From NCBI GenBank assembly GCA_036788295.1, contig DAIQNR010000002.1, positions 183,699-247,698 of the forward strand: a stretch of 64,000 nt of DNA, read 5' to 3'. Made by a program: the position numbers and the translations under genes. Positions 27,241-35,547 of this stretch are shown here, piece after piece. Below the pieces are notes generated by a model that had not been told where the DNA came from, made no database searches, and saw only the letters and a program-made list of their open reading frames with translations. The DNA is from JAHQVK01 sp036788295. GTDB taxonomy: Bacteria; Myxococcota; Kuafuiibacteriia; Kuafuiibacteriales; Kuafuiibacteriaceae. Numbering within the stretch: the stretch's first letter is position 1; the number at the start of each line of letters is the position of its first letter.

Positions 27241-27333
27241 CCTCATGAATCAAGCGCGGAGGCGCGGCGGGCGTCCTCTTGCTGCCTCGGTCATCTCCGA
27301 TTCGACGTGCCCGGGCGCTGGGGTGGAGGCCTG

Positions 27334-28353
27334 ATGTCGCGAAGCCGGTCTCTCCCGAGCGGATCGGGGCTGGCGAACGTCGGCGGGATCGGGGAGTCTC
27401 CCCCAAATATGGCGGGCCTTGTCCGATTTCGGTCGATGTCCCTGGCCGCGGTGCACGCGGCCCTCGCCGCCGCTGGCTACGCGGCGGTGGCGGCTGCGTA
27501 CATCCTGGTGTCGGGAGAGCTGGTGTCGTTCCTCGCCGATGACGCGGCGCAGCTCCATCGGCTCGAAGCGATGAAAGGCCTCGGCTTCGTGCTCGTGACC
27601 GCGGTGGCGTTGTTTTGCGTCGTGCGGTGGAGCCTGACCGCCACCGTGCGAAGCGCAAAGGAGGTCGAAAAGAGCCGGGCCGCGTTTCTCGCCGCCGAGC
27701 GCCGGGCTACGGCGACGCGATTTGCGGCGGCGATCGCCCACGATTTCAACAATATGCTCGCGGTCGTGGACGCGGTTGCCGACGGGCTCGCCCACGCCGA
27801 AGACCGGGCGGAGCGGATGCAGCTGCTCGCGGAGATCGAGGCGGCGACGAAGCGAGCCAAGGAGCTGACCCGGCGGCTGATCGACGCGGCGCGGGGGGAA
27901 GACGAAGAGGCGTCGAAACTGGTCGACCTCGGCGAGCTGCTCCGCGAAGTGCTCGGGACCCTGACCGAGCGCGTGCTGCGTGGCCGCCCGCCGGAGCTGA
28001 TCGTGGACCAGCCCGTCCTGATGCGGGTCTACCCGACGTCGATCCGCCAAATCGCCGTCAACCTCTTGCTCAACGCGCGGGACGCGGCCGGCAGGGACGG
28101 GAGGATCGTCCTTCGCCTCCGTCCGGCGGGGTCCGGGGCGGTTCTCGAAGTGGAGTACGACGGCCCCGGGATCCCGCTCGAGCGTCGGGAACGGGTCTTC
28201 GAGGCCTTCTTCACCACCAAAACGACGGGAACCGGCCTCGGGCTCCTTTCGGTGCAGGCCGCGGCCCAGCGGCACCGGGGCAAGGTCGAGGTGCTGCCGT
28301 CGGAGCTCGGGGGAGCGCGGTTTCTGGTTTTGCTCGAGTCGCTCGAGGGGTGA
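27334..28353 (+). CDS. Membrane sensor histidine kinase (HPK4-type)
   Basis: A 339-residue sensor kinase. Two hydrophobic helices (about 39-60 and 83-100) flank a very short extracytoplasmic loop of about 22 residues. The H-box is AAIAHDFNNML (His136), the HDFNN form typical of the HPK4 subfamily. The ATPase part has the N-box NLLLNARDA, the G1 box YDGPGIP and the G2 box TGTGLGL, so it looks active. There is no HAMP, PAS or receiver domain, and no response-regulator gene is adjacent. ATG at 27334 is supported by a GGTGGAGG ribosome-binding site. It ends 5 bases before the convergent paaZ gene. The tiny sensor loop suggests membrane-embedded sensing. Confidence 0.85.
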   Translation: MSRSRSLPSGSGLANVGGIGESPPNMAGLVRFRSMSLAAVHAALAAAGYAAVAAAYILVSGELVSFLADDAAQLHRLEAMKGLGFVLVTAVALFCVVRWSLTATVRSAKEVEKSRAAFLAAERRATATRFAAAIAHDFNNMLAVVDAVADGLAHAEDRAERMQLLAEIEAATKRAKELTRRLIDAARGEDEEASKLVDLGELLREVLGTLTERVLRGRPPELIVDQPVLMRVYPTSIRQIAVNLLLNARDAAGRDGRIVLRLRPAGSGAVLEVEYDGPGIPLERRERVFEAFFTTKTTGTGLGLLSVQAAAQRHRGKVEVLPSELGGARFLVLLESLEG

Positions 28354-28358
28354 GCCGG

Positions 28359-30404
28359 TCAAGCCGGCGGCGGACCTTCGGCGGTGGCGACCATGGTGAG
28401 CACATCGTAGGCGGCGACGACCGTGCCGTCGGCGCGGATCACCTCGGTGTCCCAGGCGACCTCCCCGTAGCCCTTGTCGATGCGCAGCGACTTCGACTTG
28501 CAAGTGAAGTGAACGTGCAGCGTGTCCCCCGGATAGACCGGGGTCGCGAAGCGGCAGTGATCGAGGCCATAGTTTGCGAGCACCGGACCGGGACTCGGTT
28601 CTACGAAGAGACCCGCTGCCATCGAGACCACGAAGTAACCGTGCGCGACCCGGCCCTCGAAGATCGGCGAGGCGCGGGCCGCTTCCTCGTCCATGTGGGC
28701 ATAGAACCGGTCCCCAGAGAGATCGGCGAAGCGCTCGATGTCCTCGAGGGTGATGGTTCGGCTGTCGGTGACGACCGCGTCCCCGATCTCGAGCTCCTCG
28801 AACGTCTTTCGGAAGGGATGCACCCCCGTGCGCCGCTCCGCTCCCGAGACATAGGTGCCGGTGATCGCGGTCAGCATGTCCGGAGAGCCCTGCACGGCGG
28901 TGCGCCGAAGGTAATGCTTGGCGCCGCGAATCCCGCCGAGCTCCTCGCCGCCGCCGGCCCGGCCCGGGCCGCCGTGAATGAGGTGGGGCAGGGGGGAGCC
29001 GTGCCCCGTCGAGGTCTTGCCGCAGCGACCGTCCACAGCGAGCACGCGCCCGTTGAACGGGGCGATGGCGAGGGTGAGATCCCTCGCTTCGGCGAGGCTC
29101 GCCGAAAACACGCTGGTCACGAGCGAGCCCCCGCCCCTGGCGATCAGCTCGGCGGCGTCATCGAGGTGGTCGTAGGGGATGATCGTCGCCACCGGGCCAA
29201 ACGGCTCCACCTCGTGCACGGCCTGGTTCGTAGGGTCCTGGCTGACGAGGACGAGCGGCGCCGCGAACGCGCCCCGCTCCCAGTCGGCATCGAGCAGCTC
29301 GGGCCGATCCCCGATCGCGACCTCGGCTCCGCCCCGGAGCGCGGCCACCGCCCGGTCGAGCTCGCGCCGCTGATCTTGGCTCGCCAGCGGTCCGAGCCGG
29401 ACTTCGTCGCGCCGGGGGTTGCCGATGGCGTAGGTGGAGAGCCGGGCCCTCAGACCGTTCAGGACCGGCTCGAGCGCGGAGCGGGGGACGAGGGCGCGGC
29501 GGATCGCGGTGCACTTCTGGCCCGCTTTGACGCACATCTCCTTTGCGACCTCACGGACGAAGAGGTCGAACTCGGGGGTGCCCGGCGCCGCCGACGGGGC
29601 GAGCACCGAGCCGTTCAGGGAGTCGGCCTCCGCGGTGAAGTGGGCGGAGCGGCCCACCACCGCCCGGTGGGATCGGAGCTTCTCGGCCGTCGCCGCCGAG
29701 CCGGTGAAGCCGATTAAGTCCTGCCCGCCGAGGTGGTCGAACAGATCCCCGATCCCACCCACGATGAGCTGCAGCGAGCCGGCGGGGAGGATGTTTGCCT
29801 CCAGCATGATGCGGGCCGCCCGCTCGGCGAGATAGGCGGTCGGGGTGGCCGGTTTCGTGATGACTGGGACTGCGGCGAGCAGGGCCGGGCCCAGCTTCTC
29901 GAGCATGCCCCACACCGGAAAGTTGAACGCGTTGATGTGGACCGCGACGCCGCGGCCGGGGGCGAGCAGGTGCAGTCCTCGAAACGAGCCATCCTTTGCG
30001 AAGCTCTCGACCGGGCCCTCGACGAGGTGCTTCGCGTTCGGCAGCTCCCGGCGGCCCTTCGAGGCGAACGTGAAGAGGGTCCCGATCCCGCCGTCCACGT
30101 CGATCCAGGCGTCGGCTCTGGTGCAGCCAGCGAGCGTGGACAGGCTGTACAGCTCCTCCTTTCGCTCCTGAAGGGCGGTCGCGAGCGCCTTCAGCATCAG
30201 CGCCCGCTCGTGAAAGGTCATGGCCCGCAGGGCCGGTCCGCCCACGTCCCGGGCGAAGCGGACCGCCTCTTCGGGCGAAAAGCCCCCGTCGTCGAGGATC
30301 GCGACCACGTCGCCGGTCGAGGCGTCAAAAAGAGGCCTCGGGCTCGACCCGCTCGCGACCCACGCCCCGGCGACGTGGCTCTTCAATGTCATCGCGCTGT
30401 CCAT
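28359..30404 (-). CDS. paaZ: PaaZ bifunctional oxepin-CoA hydrolase / aldehyde dehydrogenase
   Basis: A 681-residue enzyme, the same length as E. coli PaaZ. The N-terminal aldehyde dehydrogenase domain has the catalytic Cys298 in AGQKCTAIRR, and oxidises the ring-opened semialdehyde with NADP. The C-terminal MaoC-type (R)-hydratase domain has Asp565 and His570 in SGDRFYAHMDEE; it opens the oxepin-CoA ring. Both domains are intact, so ring opening and oxidation occur in one protein of the phenylacetyl-CoA pathway. The start at 30404 is fixed by a strong AGGAGGAGG ribosome-binding site. It is the last gene of the paaXABCDEZ cluster, 11 bases after paaE. Confidence 0.96.
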   Translation of the reverse strand: MDSAMTLKSHVAGAWVASGSSPRPLFDASTGDVVAILDDGGFSPEEAVRFARDVGGPALRAMTFHERALMLKALATALQERKEELYSLSTLAGCTRADAWIDVDGGIGTLFTFASKGRRELPNAKHLVEGPVESFAKDGSFRGLHLLAPGRGVAVHINAFNFPVWGMLEKLGPALLAAVPVITKPATPTAYLAERAARIMLEANILPAGSLQLIVGGIGDLFDHLGGQDLIGFTGSAATAEKLRSHRAVVGRSAHFTAEADSLNGSVLAPSAAPGTPEFDLFVREVAKEMCVKAGQKCTAIRRALVPRSALEPVLNGLRARLSTYAIGNPRRDEVRLGPLASQDQRRELDRAVAALRGGAEVAIGDRPELLDADWERGAFAAPLVLVSQDPTNQAVHEVEPFGPVATIIPYDHLDDAAELIARGGGSLVTSVFSASLAEARDLTLAIAPFNGRVLAVDGRCGKTSTGHGSPLPHLIHGGPGRAGGGEELGGIRGAKHYLRRTAVQGSPDMLTAITGTYVSGAERRTGVHPFRKTFEELEIGDAVVTDSRTITLEDIERFADLSGDRFYAHMDEEAARASPIFEGRVAHGYFVVSMAAGLFVEPSPGPVLANYGLDHCRFATPVYPGDTLHVHFTCKSKSLRIDKGYGEVAWDTEVIRADGTVVAAYDVLTMVATAEGPPPA

Positions 30405-30415
30405 GTTTCCTCCTC

Positions 30416-31462
30416 CTACTGGCCATCGAAGTCGAGGACCAGCCTTGGCGATCGGGGCTCGGCTTGGCAGGCGAGCAGGTAGCCCCGCTCGAGCTCCCAC
30501 GGCTCGAGCGCATAGTTCACGGTCATCGCCGCCTCGCCCTCCACGAGGCGGCAGCGGCAGGTCGAGCACATGCCTCCGGCGCACGACCAGGGCAGGTCGA
30601 GCCCGGCCCTGGCCCCGGCGTCGATGATTCGCTCTCCGGGCTTTGCGACGAAGCGCCGGCGCATCCCGTCGAGCAGCACCTCGACCTCGACCCCCTGCTC
30701 GACGGCGGGCGGGGGCGCCGCTGTCGAGGCGGCGGCCCCGAAGCGCTCGGCCAAGACGGCGGATTTTGGCACCCCGAGCTCGGCGAGCCCGGCCTCGAGC
30801 CCCTCGATCATGTCCCCAGGGCCGCATAGATAGACGACGTCGCAGTCGGCGGGGTCGAACAGCCGCGCGCCGTGCAGGAGCCCAACCTTCTCGCGGTCGA
30901 GCCGGCCCACGAACAGCGGGACATCCACCGACTCTCTGCTCAGGACATGAAACAACCGAAGCCGGTTCAAGAAGCGGTCCTTCAGCCGGTGGAGGTCTTC
31001 GAGGAACATCGCGTCCGCGATCCGGCGGTTGCCGTAGAACAAAGTCACCCGGTCTTCAGGGCTCTTCTCGAGCACGTCGCCTACGATGGCGAGGATCGGG
31101 GTGATGCCGCTGCCGGCGGCGAAACCCACATGGTGGGTGGGTTTTTCTTTGTGCAGGCGCACGAAACGCCCCGCCGGCGGGGCGACCAGGAGCCGATCGC
31201 CGGGCCGGAGCCGAGCGGCGTGGTTCGAGAACTTTCCTCCTGGGACCTTCTTGATGCCCACCCGGAGCGGCGCCTTCGGCAGGGAGCAAATCGAGTAGCT
31301 GCGGCGCAGATCTTCGCCGTCCACCGAGGCGCGGAGGGTCAGGTACTGGCCGGGCCGAAACCGAAACTGGGGCTCGAGCGCGGGGGGAATGCGAAACTCG
31401 AGCGTCACCGAATCGGGGGTTTCGCGGGTCACGGCCGACAGGGCCAGCTCGAAGAACTCCAT
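30416..31462 (-). CDS. paaE: PaaE, reductase of phenylacetyl-CoA 1,2-epoxidase
   Basis: A 348-residue flavin/iron-sulfur reductase that passes electrons from NADPH to the PaaABCD epoxidase. The FAD-binding region includes RRSYSICSLP, the NAD(P) region includes GSGITPILAI, and the C-terminal plant-type ferredoxin domain has the cysteine set CAGGMCSTCRC with the fourth cysteine in LLACQ. Order and length match PaaE. The start at 31462 lies one base after the paaD stop; upstream codons in the same frame run into paaD and read as noise. Confidence 0.95.
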   Translation of the reverse strand: MEFFELALSAVTRETPDSVTLEFRIPPALEPQFRFRPGQYLTLRASVDGEDLRRSYSICSLPKAPLRVGIKKVPGGKFSNHAARLRPGDRLLVAPPAGRFVRLHKEKPTHHVGFAAGSGITPILAIVGDVLEKSPEDRVTLFYGNRRIADAMFLEDLHRLKDRFLNRLRLFHVLSRESVDVPLFVGRLDREKVGLLHGARLFDPADCDVVYLCGPGDMIEGLEAGLAELGVPKSAVLAERFGAAASTAAPPPAVEQGVEVEVLLDGMRRRFVAKPGERIIDAGARAGLDLPWSCAGGMCSTCRCRLVEGEAAMTVNYALEPWELERGYLLACQAEPRSPRLVLDFDGQ

Positions 31463-31463
31463 G

Positions 31464-31970
31464 TCAATGTCGCTTGAACGATTCGAAGGGCTCGAGGCAG
31501 GCCAGGCAGCGGTGGAGGGACTTGCACGGGGTCGAACCATGCTCCGAGATTCGCTCGGTGGTGTTCGCGCCGCAAAGAGGGCAGGCCGGCCTCGGCGCGG
31601 CTTCGAACAAGGGGAGGGTAGATGGGCCGTGGTGGGGAAGGATCGGCTCCGGCGGGGCGACCCCCGCCTCCCGCAGCCGGGCCCGGCCCCGGTCGGTGAT
31701 CCAGTTCGTGGTCCACGGGGGGCTTCGCACGAGCCGGACCTCGACCGTCGAGAAGCCGTAGCGTTCGAGCGCGCTGCGGACCCCTTCGGCGATCACTTCG
31801 GTGGCTGGGCACCCCGAATAGGTGGGCGCGAGGTCCACTTCGGCCCGGGCCCCGTTCACCCGGACGGCCCGGATCATCCCCAGGTCGCCGAGCGTCACCA
31901 TCGGCAGCTCTGGGTCTTCGACCTCGGAGACGACGGCCCGGGCCTCGGCCGCGGTGGGGACCCGGGTCAC
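31464..31970 (-). CDS. paaD: PaaD, metal-cluster assembly factor for the epoxidase
   Basis: A 168-residue protein with an N-terminal MIP18/DUF59 domain (DPELPMVTLGDLGMI and the SGCPATEVI cysteine turn) and a C-terminal zinc-ribbon-like segment (CPLCG and CLAC). PaaD is needed to mature the phenylacetyl-CoA epoxidase. The GTG at 31970 overlaps the stop of paaC in the GTGA arrangement, the same coupling that joins paaA and paaB; the sequence ahead of this in the same frame is inside paaC. Confidence 0.93.
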   Translation of the reverse strand: MTRVPTAAEARAVVSEVEDPELPMVTLGDLGMIRAVRVNGARAEVDLAPTYSGCPATEVIAEGVRSALERYGFSTVEVRLVRSPPWTTNWITDRGRARLREAGVAPPEPILPHHGPSTLPLFEAAPRPACPLCGANTTERISEHGSTPCKSLHRCLACLEPFESFKRH

Positions 31971-32722
31971 CACGACGCCCCCGGATGGGCCCGCGGTAGG
32001 GACTGCATGTGGGCGAGGAGATGCCCGAGGTACTCGGTGTGCTGCCCTTTTCGCCCCCCGGTCTGAAACCATCGCTCGGAGGGCATGGGCAGGGTTGCTT
32101 GCGCGAGCACCTCGCCCACGGTGGCCCGCCACGCCGGCTCGAGCGCGGCGCGGTCGGGCAGCCACTTCGACAGGACCGCGACCTTCGCCGGGCCATCCTG
32201 TTCGAACAGCTCACCGCAAAACGGCCACAAGGTCTCGAGCGCATCTTCCACCCTGGCCCGGCTCTCTTCTGTACCGTCTCCGAGGCGGATCACCCACTCG
32301 GCGGCGTGGCGGAGGTGGTGGACCGACTCCTTTTCGGCCTGCCCGGCGATCCCTCCGAGGTCGGGGTCGGCGGAGCGGGACGCTTCCGCCCAGAACGGGG
32401 CCATGAACGCGGAGAAGAAGAACGTTCGGACGGTGACGTGGGCGAAGTCTTCGTTTGGCTGTTCGACGAGGAGCAGGTTTCGAAAGTGGCGCTCGGAGCG
32501 GTGAAACGCGAAGTCGTCTTCGGTTCGGCCGGCGCCCTCCCGCGCCGCGACCCAGGAGTACAGGGCCCGGGCCTGCCCGATGAGGTCGAGGCCGAGGTTT
32601 GCCGACGCGAGCTCCTCCTCGAGCGTGGGCCCGGAGCCGGTGAGCTCCGCGACCCGCTGGCCGAGGATGAGGTGGTCGTCGGCGAGCGCGAGCACCGGGA
32701 TCAAGCGGTCGTTCACGAGCAT
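31967..32722 (-). CDS. paaC: PaaC, structural subunit of phenylacetyl-CoA epoxidase
   Basis: A 251-residue ferritin-fold protein, homologous to PaaA but structural. The sequence shows the PaaC landmarks LALADDHLILGQR, LDLIGQARALY, HRSERHFRNLL and LPMPSERWFQTGGRKGQHTEYLGHLLAEMQ-like C-terminus (here HLLAHMQ). With PaaA it forms the heterodimer that holds substrate. The stop overlaps paaD, and the start lies 7 bases after the paaB stop. Confidence 0.95.
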   Translation of the reverse strand: MLVNDRLIPVLALADDHLILGQRVAELTGSGPTLEEELASANLGLDLIGQARALYSWVAAREGAGRTEDDFAFHRSERHFRNLLLVEQPNEDFAHVTVRTFFFSAFMAPFWAEASRSADPDLGGIAGQAEKESVHHLRHAAEWVIRLGDGTEESRARVEDALETLWPFCGELFEQDGPAKVAVLSKWLPDRAALEPAWRATVGEVLAQATLPMPSERWFQTGGRKGQHTEYLGHLLAHMQSLPRAHPGASW

Positions 32723-32729
32723 CGCAGGC

Positions 32730-33014
32730 TCACATGTGCCCGACGTCGTCGGGGATGTCGTAGAAGGTCGGGTGCCGGTAGGGTTTGGACGCTGTGGGTT
32801 CGAACCAGGAGCTCTCTTCGTTCGGATCGGAGGCGACGATGTTCTCGGTCTTCACCACCCACAGGCTCACCCCTTCGCCTCGCCGGGTGTAGACGTCGCG
32901 GGCGGCGAGCAGCGCGAGGCGCTCGTCTTCGGCGTGCACCGAGCCGACGTGTTTGTGGGACATGCCGTTTCGGGGGCGCACGAACACCTCCCACAGCGGT
33001 GCGCCGCGGGTCAC
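32730..33014 (-). CDS. paaB: PaaB subunit of phenylacetyl-CoA epoxidase
   Basis: A 94-residue subunit that bridges PaaAC dimers. The near-invariant segments LWEVFVRPRNG, HKHVGSVHAED and ARDVYTRRGEGVSLWVV are all present. I chose the GTG at 33014, which overlaps the paaA stop (GTGA) and gives the normal family length; a longer in-frame start would lie inside paaA. C-terminal YDIPDDVGHM also matches the family. Confidence 0.95.
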   Translation of the reverse strand: MTRGAPLWEVFVRPRNGMSHKHVGSVHAEDERLALLAARDVYTRRGEGVSLWVVKTENIVASDPNEESSWFEPTASKPYRHPTFYDIPDDVGHM

Positions 33015-34012
33015 GCGCTGGCCCTCAGACCGGCCGCACGCTTCTCGGCGTGGGCCCGGGCCGCCTCGCGCACCCATTCGCCGGCGTCGTGGGCCTTCTT
33101 TCGCTGCCGAATGCGCTGCCGGCTCGCTGGTCCCTCGCCTTTCACCACCCGCCAGAACTCATCCCAGTCGATGGCGCCGAACCGGTAGCCGCCGAGCGCT
33201 TCGTCGAAGCGCAGCGCCGGGTCGGGAATGCTGAGGCCGAGGCGCTCGGCCTGGGGAACGGTGGCGTCCACGAACTTCTGCCTCAGCTGGTCGTTCGTGA
33301 AGCGCTTGATCTTCCACGCCATCGCTCGCTCGGTGTGCTGCGAGGCTTCGTCCGGGGGCCCGAACATCATGAGCGAGGGCCACCAGAACCGGTTCAGCGC
33401 GTCCTGGGCCATCTGCTGCTGCTCCCTGGTGCCCTGGGACAAGGTCATCATGATCTCGTAGCCCTGCCGCTGGTGAAAGCTCTCTTCCTTGCAGACTCGG
33501 ATCATCGCCCGGGCGTAGGGCCCGTAGGAGCACCGGCAGAGCGGGATTTGGTTCATGATCGCGGCGCCGTCCACGAGCCAGCCGATCGCCCCGACGTCGG
33601 CCCAGCTCAGGGTCGGATAGTTGAAGATCGACGAATACTTGGCCCGGCCGTCGAGCAGCTGCTCCACGAGCGCCTCCCGGCTCTCCCCCAGAGTCTCGGC
33701 CGCGGCGTACAGGTAGAGCCCATGGCCGGCTTCGTCCTGGACCTTCGCGAGCAGGGTCGCCTTTCGGCGCAGGCTCGGAGCGCGGGTGATCCAGTTGCCC
33801 TCCGGGAGCATGCCCACGATCTCCGAGTGGGCGTGCTGCGCGATCTGGCGGAGCAGCGTCTTTCGGTACGCCTCCGGCATCGGGTCGTTGGGCTCGATCT
33901 TGTGCTCGGCGTCGATCCGGGCCTGAAACCGGGCCAGGAACTCGGGATCTTCGGTTTCCGGGCGCCGGGATGGGGGGGATTCGAGGAGGCCCTGGCCGTA
34001 CACGCCGTCCAT
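33011..34012 (-). CDS. paaA: PaaA, catalytic subunit of phenylacetyl-CoA 1,2-epoxidase
   Basis: A 333-residue di-iron monooxygenase subunit that epoxidises phenylacetyl-CoA. The ferritin-fold metal-ligand helices are seen in HSEIVGMLPEGNWI, AKVQDEAGHGLYLY and CKEESFHQRQGYEIM, with the carboxylates and histidines of the di-iron site intact. The ATG at 34012 (MDGVYGQ) is preferred over a TTG 21 bases upstream. It follows paaX after 22 bases and is translationally coupled to paaB. Confidence 0.96.
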   Translation of the reverse strand: MDGVYGQGLLESPPSRRPETEDPEFLARFQARIDAEHKIEPNDPMPEAYRKTLLRQIAQHAHSEIVGMLPEGNWITRAPSLRRKATLLAKVQDEAGHGLYLYAAAETLGESREALVEQLLDGRAKYSSIFNYPTLSWADVGAIGWLVDGAAIMNQIPLCRCSYGPYARAMIRVCKEESFHQRQGYEIMMTLSQGTREQQQMAQDALNRFWWPSLMMFGPPDEASQHTERAMAWKIKRFTNDQLRQKFVDATVPQAERLGLSIPDPALRFDEALGGYRFGAIDWDEFWRVVKGEGPASRQRIRQRKKAHDAGEWVREAARAHAEKRAAGLRASA

Positions 34013-34034
34013 CGTATTGCGAAACGGGCCCAAA

Positions 34035-35003
34035 TCAAGCCTTCTTACGCAACGGTTCCTCGGTCCTCGGGTCGGGGGCGCTGCACGCGCCCGGTTTCGG
34101 GTCGGCGGCGGCTCGCTGCGGCTCGAGCCGGGTGGAGGGCAGGCCGCCGAAGCGCTGAAAGAACGCGTCGTCCGGGGGGGAGAGGTCGCGAACCTGGTCG
34201 AGCCAGGCCTCGCTCGGAGCGAGCAGCGCCGCGTACGCGCGGCGAACGAGACGCCGAGCCTCGGCGCGGGGCCCGGCCGGAGGACCCTCCGCCTCGGGAG
34301 GAAGCCTCGGGTCCTCGAGCACGAGCCGCCGAAAACCGTGCACGAGCAGGGTCCGAGCGAGCATCGCGTCCTCCGGCTCGATGGCGGCCCCGGCCTCCGC
34401 GGAGCGGGCGAGCGCCTCCGAGAGCGGCGAGAACTCGGCCACGAATCGGGCGCTTCGATGATCGGCGGCGTCGAGGTCGAAGGCGCGGCGGACCAGCGCA
34501 GCGAGGTTCGATCCCTTCAGCGGCACCGCCGAGAACCCGGTGGCGCCGGCGGGAAGGGGGACGGGGTGGGGCGGATCTTCCTCGGCCCGAACGAAGATCC
34601 CGTCCTCGATCCGTCCAAAGCCGGCGGCCCGGGCCGCGGCGTCGCCCGAGGAGAACAGGAGGGTGTACGTTCCCGTCCAGGTCGGCTCCTCGAGCCCGTA
34701 CACCCGGCGGGCGGCGGCCTCGAATGCCTCTCGGCGGCCTTCGGCCAGCCGGTAGTGGCTGTGCCGGCCGCGCTTGTGTCTCGAGAGCCAGCCCTCCGCG
34801 GTGAGCCTCGACATCGCGGCCCCGAGCGTCCCCGGCGGGACCTCGAGCCGGTCGAGCAGGCGGGCGATGGTGCCGAGCCAGACCTCCCCGCCGCGGGGGA
34901 CGACGGCGTCGCCGAAAAACGTGATGACCAACGAGCCCACCCGCAGCCGCTCGGCGCGAAGCGCGAGCACCCGCCGGTCGAGCTCGGTCCGGGCCGACCC
35001 CAC
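34035..35003 (-). CDS. paaX: PaaX-type transcriptional regulator
   Basis: A 322-residue protein of the PaaX family, which represses phenylacetate genes until phenylacetyl-CoA binds. The N-terminal winged helix is in SLVITFFGDAVVPRGGEVWLGTIARLLDRLEVPPGTLGAAMSRLTAEGWLSR (read over residues 20-75), followed by the RRVYGLEEPTWTGTYTLLF linker characteristic of the family. The GTG at 35003 gives the usual length of about 316. It is the first gene of the paa operon and is divergent from the encapsulin genes; a perfect palindrome lies in the shared 145-base gap, 58-81 bases upstream of its start. In E. coli paaX lies downstream of the catabolic genes, so its leading position here implies autoregulation. 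Confidence 0.9.
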   Translation of the reverse strand: MGSARTELDRRVLALRAERLRVGSLVITFFGDAVVPRGGEVWLGTIARLLDRLEVPPGTLGAAMSRLTAEGWLSRHKRGRHSHYRLAEGRREAFEAAARRVYGLEEPTWTGTYTLLFSSGDAAARAAGFGRIEDGIFVRAEEDPPHPVPLPAGATGFSAVPLKGSNLAALVRRAFDLDAADHRSARFVAEFSPLSEALARSAEAGAAIEPEDAMLARTLLVHGFRRLVLEDPRLPPEAEGPPAGPRAEARRLVRRAYAALLAPSEAWLDQVRDLSPPDDAFFQRFGGLPSTRLEPQRAAADPKPGACSAPDPRTEEPLRKKA

Positions 35004-35060
35004 CGCTGCGGTGAAGCACGGACCGCCGTCGCTGTCAGCCCCAGGACGGCGCGCAAAGGA

Positions 35061-35084
35061 CCATCGATGAAGACGAATCGATGG
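35061..35084. promoter_or_regulatory. Perfect palindrome in the paaX/encapsulin divergent promoter region
   Basis: CCATCGAT (35061-35068) and ATCGATGG (35077-35084) form a perfect inverted repeat of 8-base arms with an 8-base spacer. Half-site centres are 16 bases apart. It lies roughly in the middle of the 145-base gap between paaX and the EncFtn gene. A PaaX operator is the first guess, but it does not copy the E. coli PaaX half-sites, so another dimeric regulator that controls the encapsulin operon is equally possible. Confidence 0.5.
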
Positions 35085-35148
35085 GGTCAGGGGCCGCAAC
35101 CTGGGCCTTGCCTTGTTTTGCGGCTCCCGGCTCTGTACCCCGTTGACC

Positions 35149-35547
35149 ATGACAGCAGGCAGCACCGGCTTTCACGAGCAGGAAGAGTCGCTCACGACAG
35201 CGACCAAGGACCGGCACCGGGCCATCGTGTCCGTCATGGAGGAGATGGAGGCGGTCGATTGGTACGACCAGCGGGTCGAAGCCGCGACCGACCCCGAGCT
35301 GGCCGCGATCCTGGCCCACAACCGCGACGAGGAGAAGGAGCACGCGGCGATGGTGCTCGAGTGGCTGCGCCGAAACGACAAGACCTGGGACGAAGAGCTT
35401 CGGGCCAACCTGTTCAAGGACGGCCCCATCGTGGACCACGGGCCAGCCTCCGCCGCCCCCGGCGCCGCCGCCCATGGGGCCCCCGGCGCCGCCGCCCCCG
35501 GGGCGGGCGGGTCGCTCGGCATCGGCTCGCTGCGGGGCAAGGTCTGA
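35149..35547 (+). CDS. Encapsulated ferritin-like protein EncFtn (encapsulin cargo)
   Basis: A 132-residue di-iron ferroxidase that is packed inside the encapsulin shell and oxidises Fe(II) for storage. Glu32, Glu62 and His65 fall at the same residue numbers as the ferroxidase ligands of the Rhodospirillum rubrum EncFtn protein, in VMEEMEAVDWYDQR and NRDEEKEHAAM. A Pro/Ala/Gly-rich linker (about 98-120) leads to the C-terminal targeting peptide GSLGIGSLRGKV, the LGIGSL core of which docks into the shell. The ATG at 35149 gives the family length; no strong Shine-Dalgarno is seen. It overlaps the shell gene by 1 base. Confidence 0.95.
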   Translation: MTAGSTGFHEQEESLTTATKDRHRAIVSVMEEMEAVDWYDQRVEAATDPELAAILAHNRDEEKEHAAMVLEWLRRNDKTWDEELRANLFKDGPIVDHGPASAAPGAAAHGAPGAAAPGAGGSLGIGSLRGKV

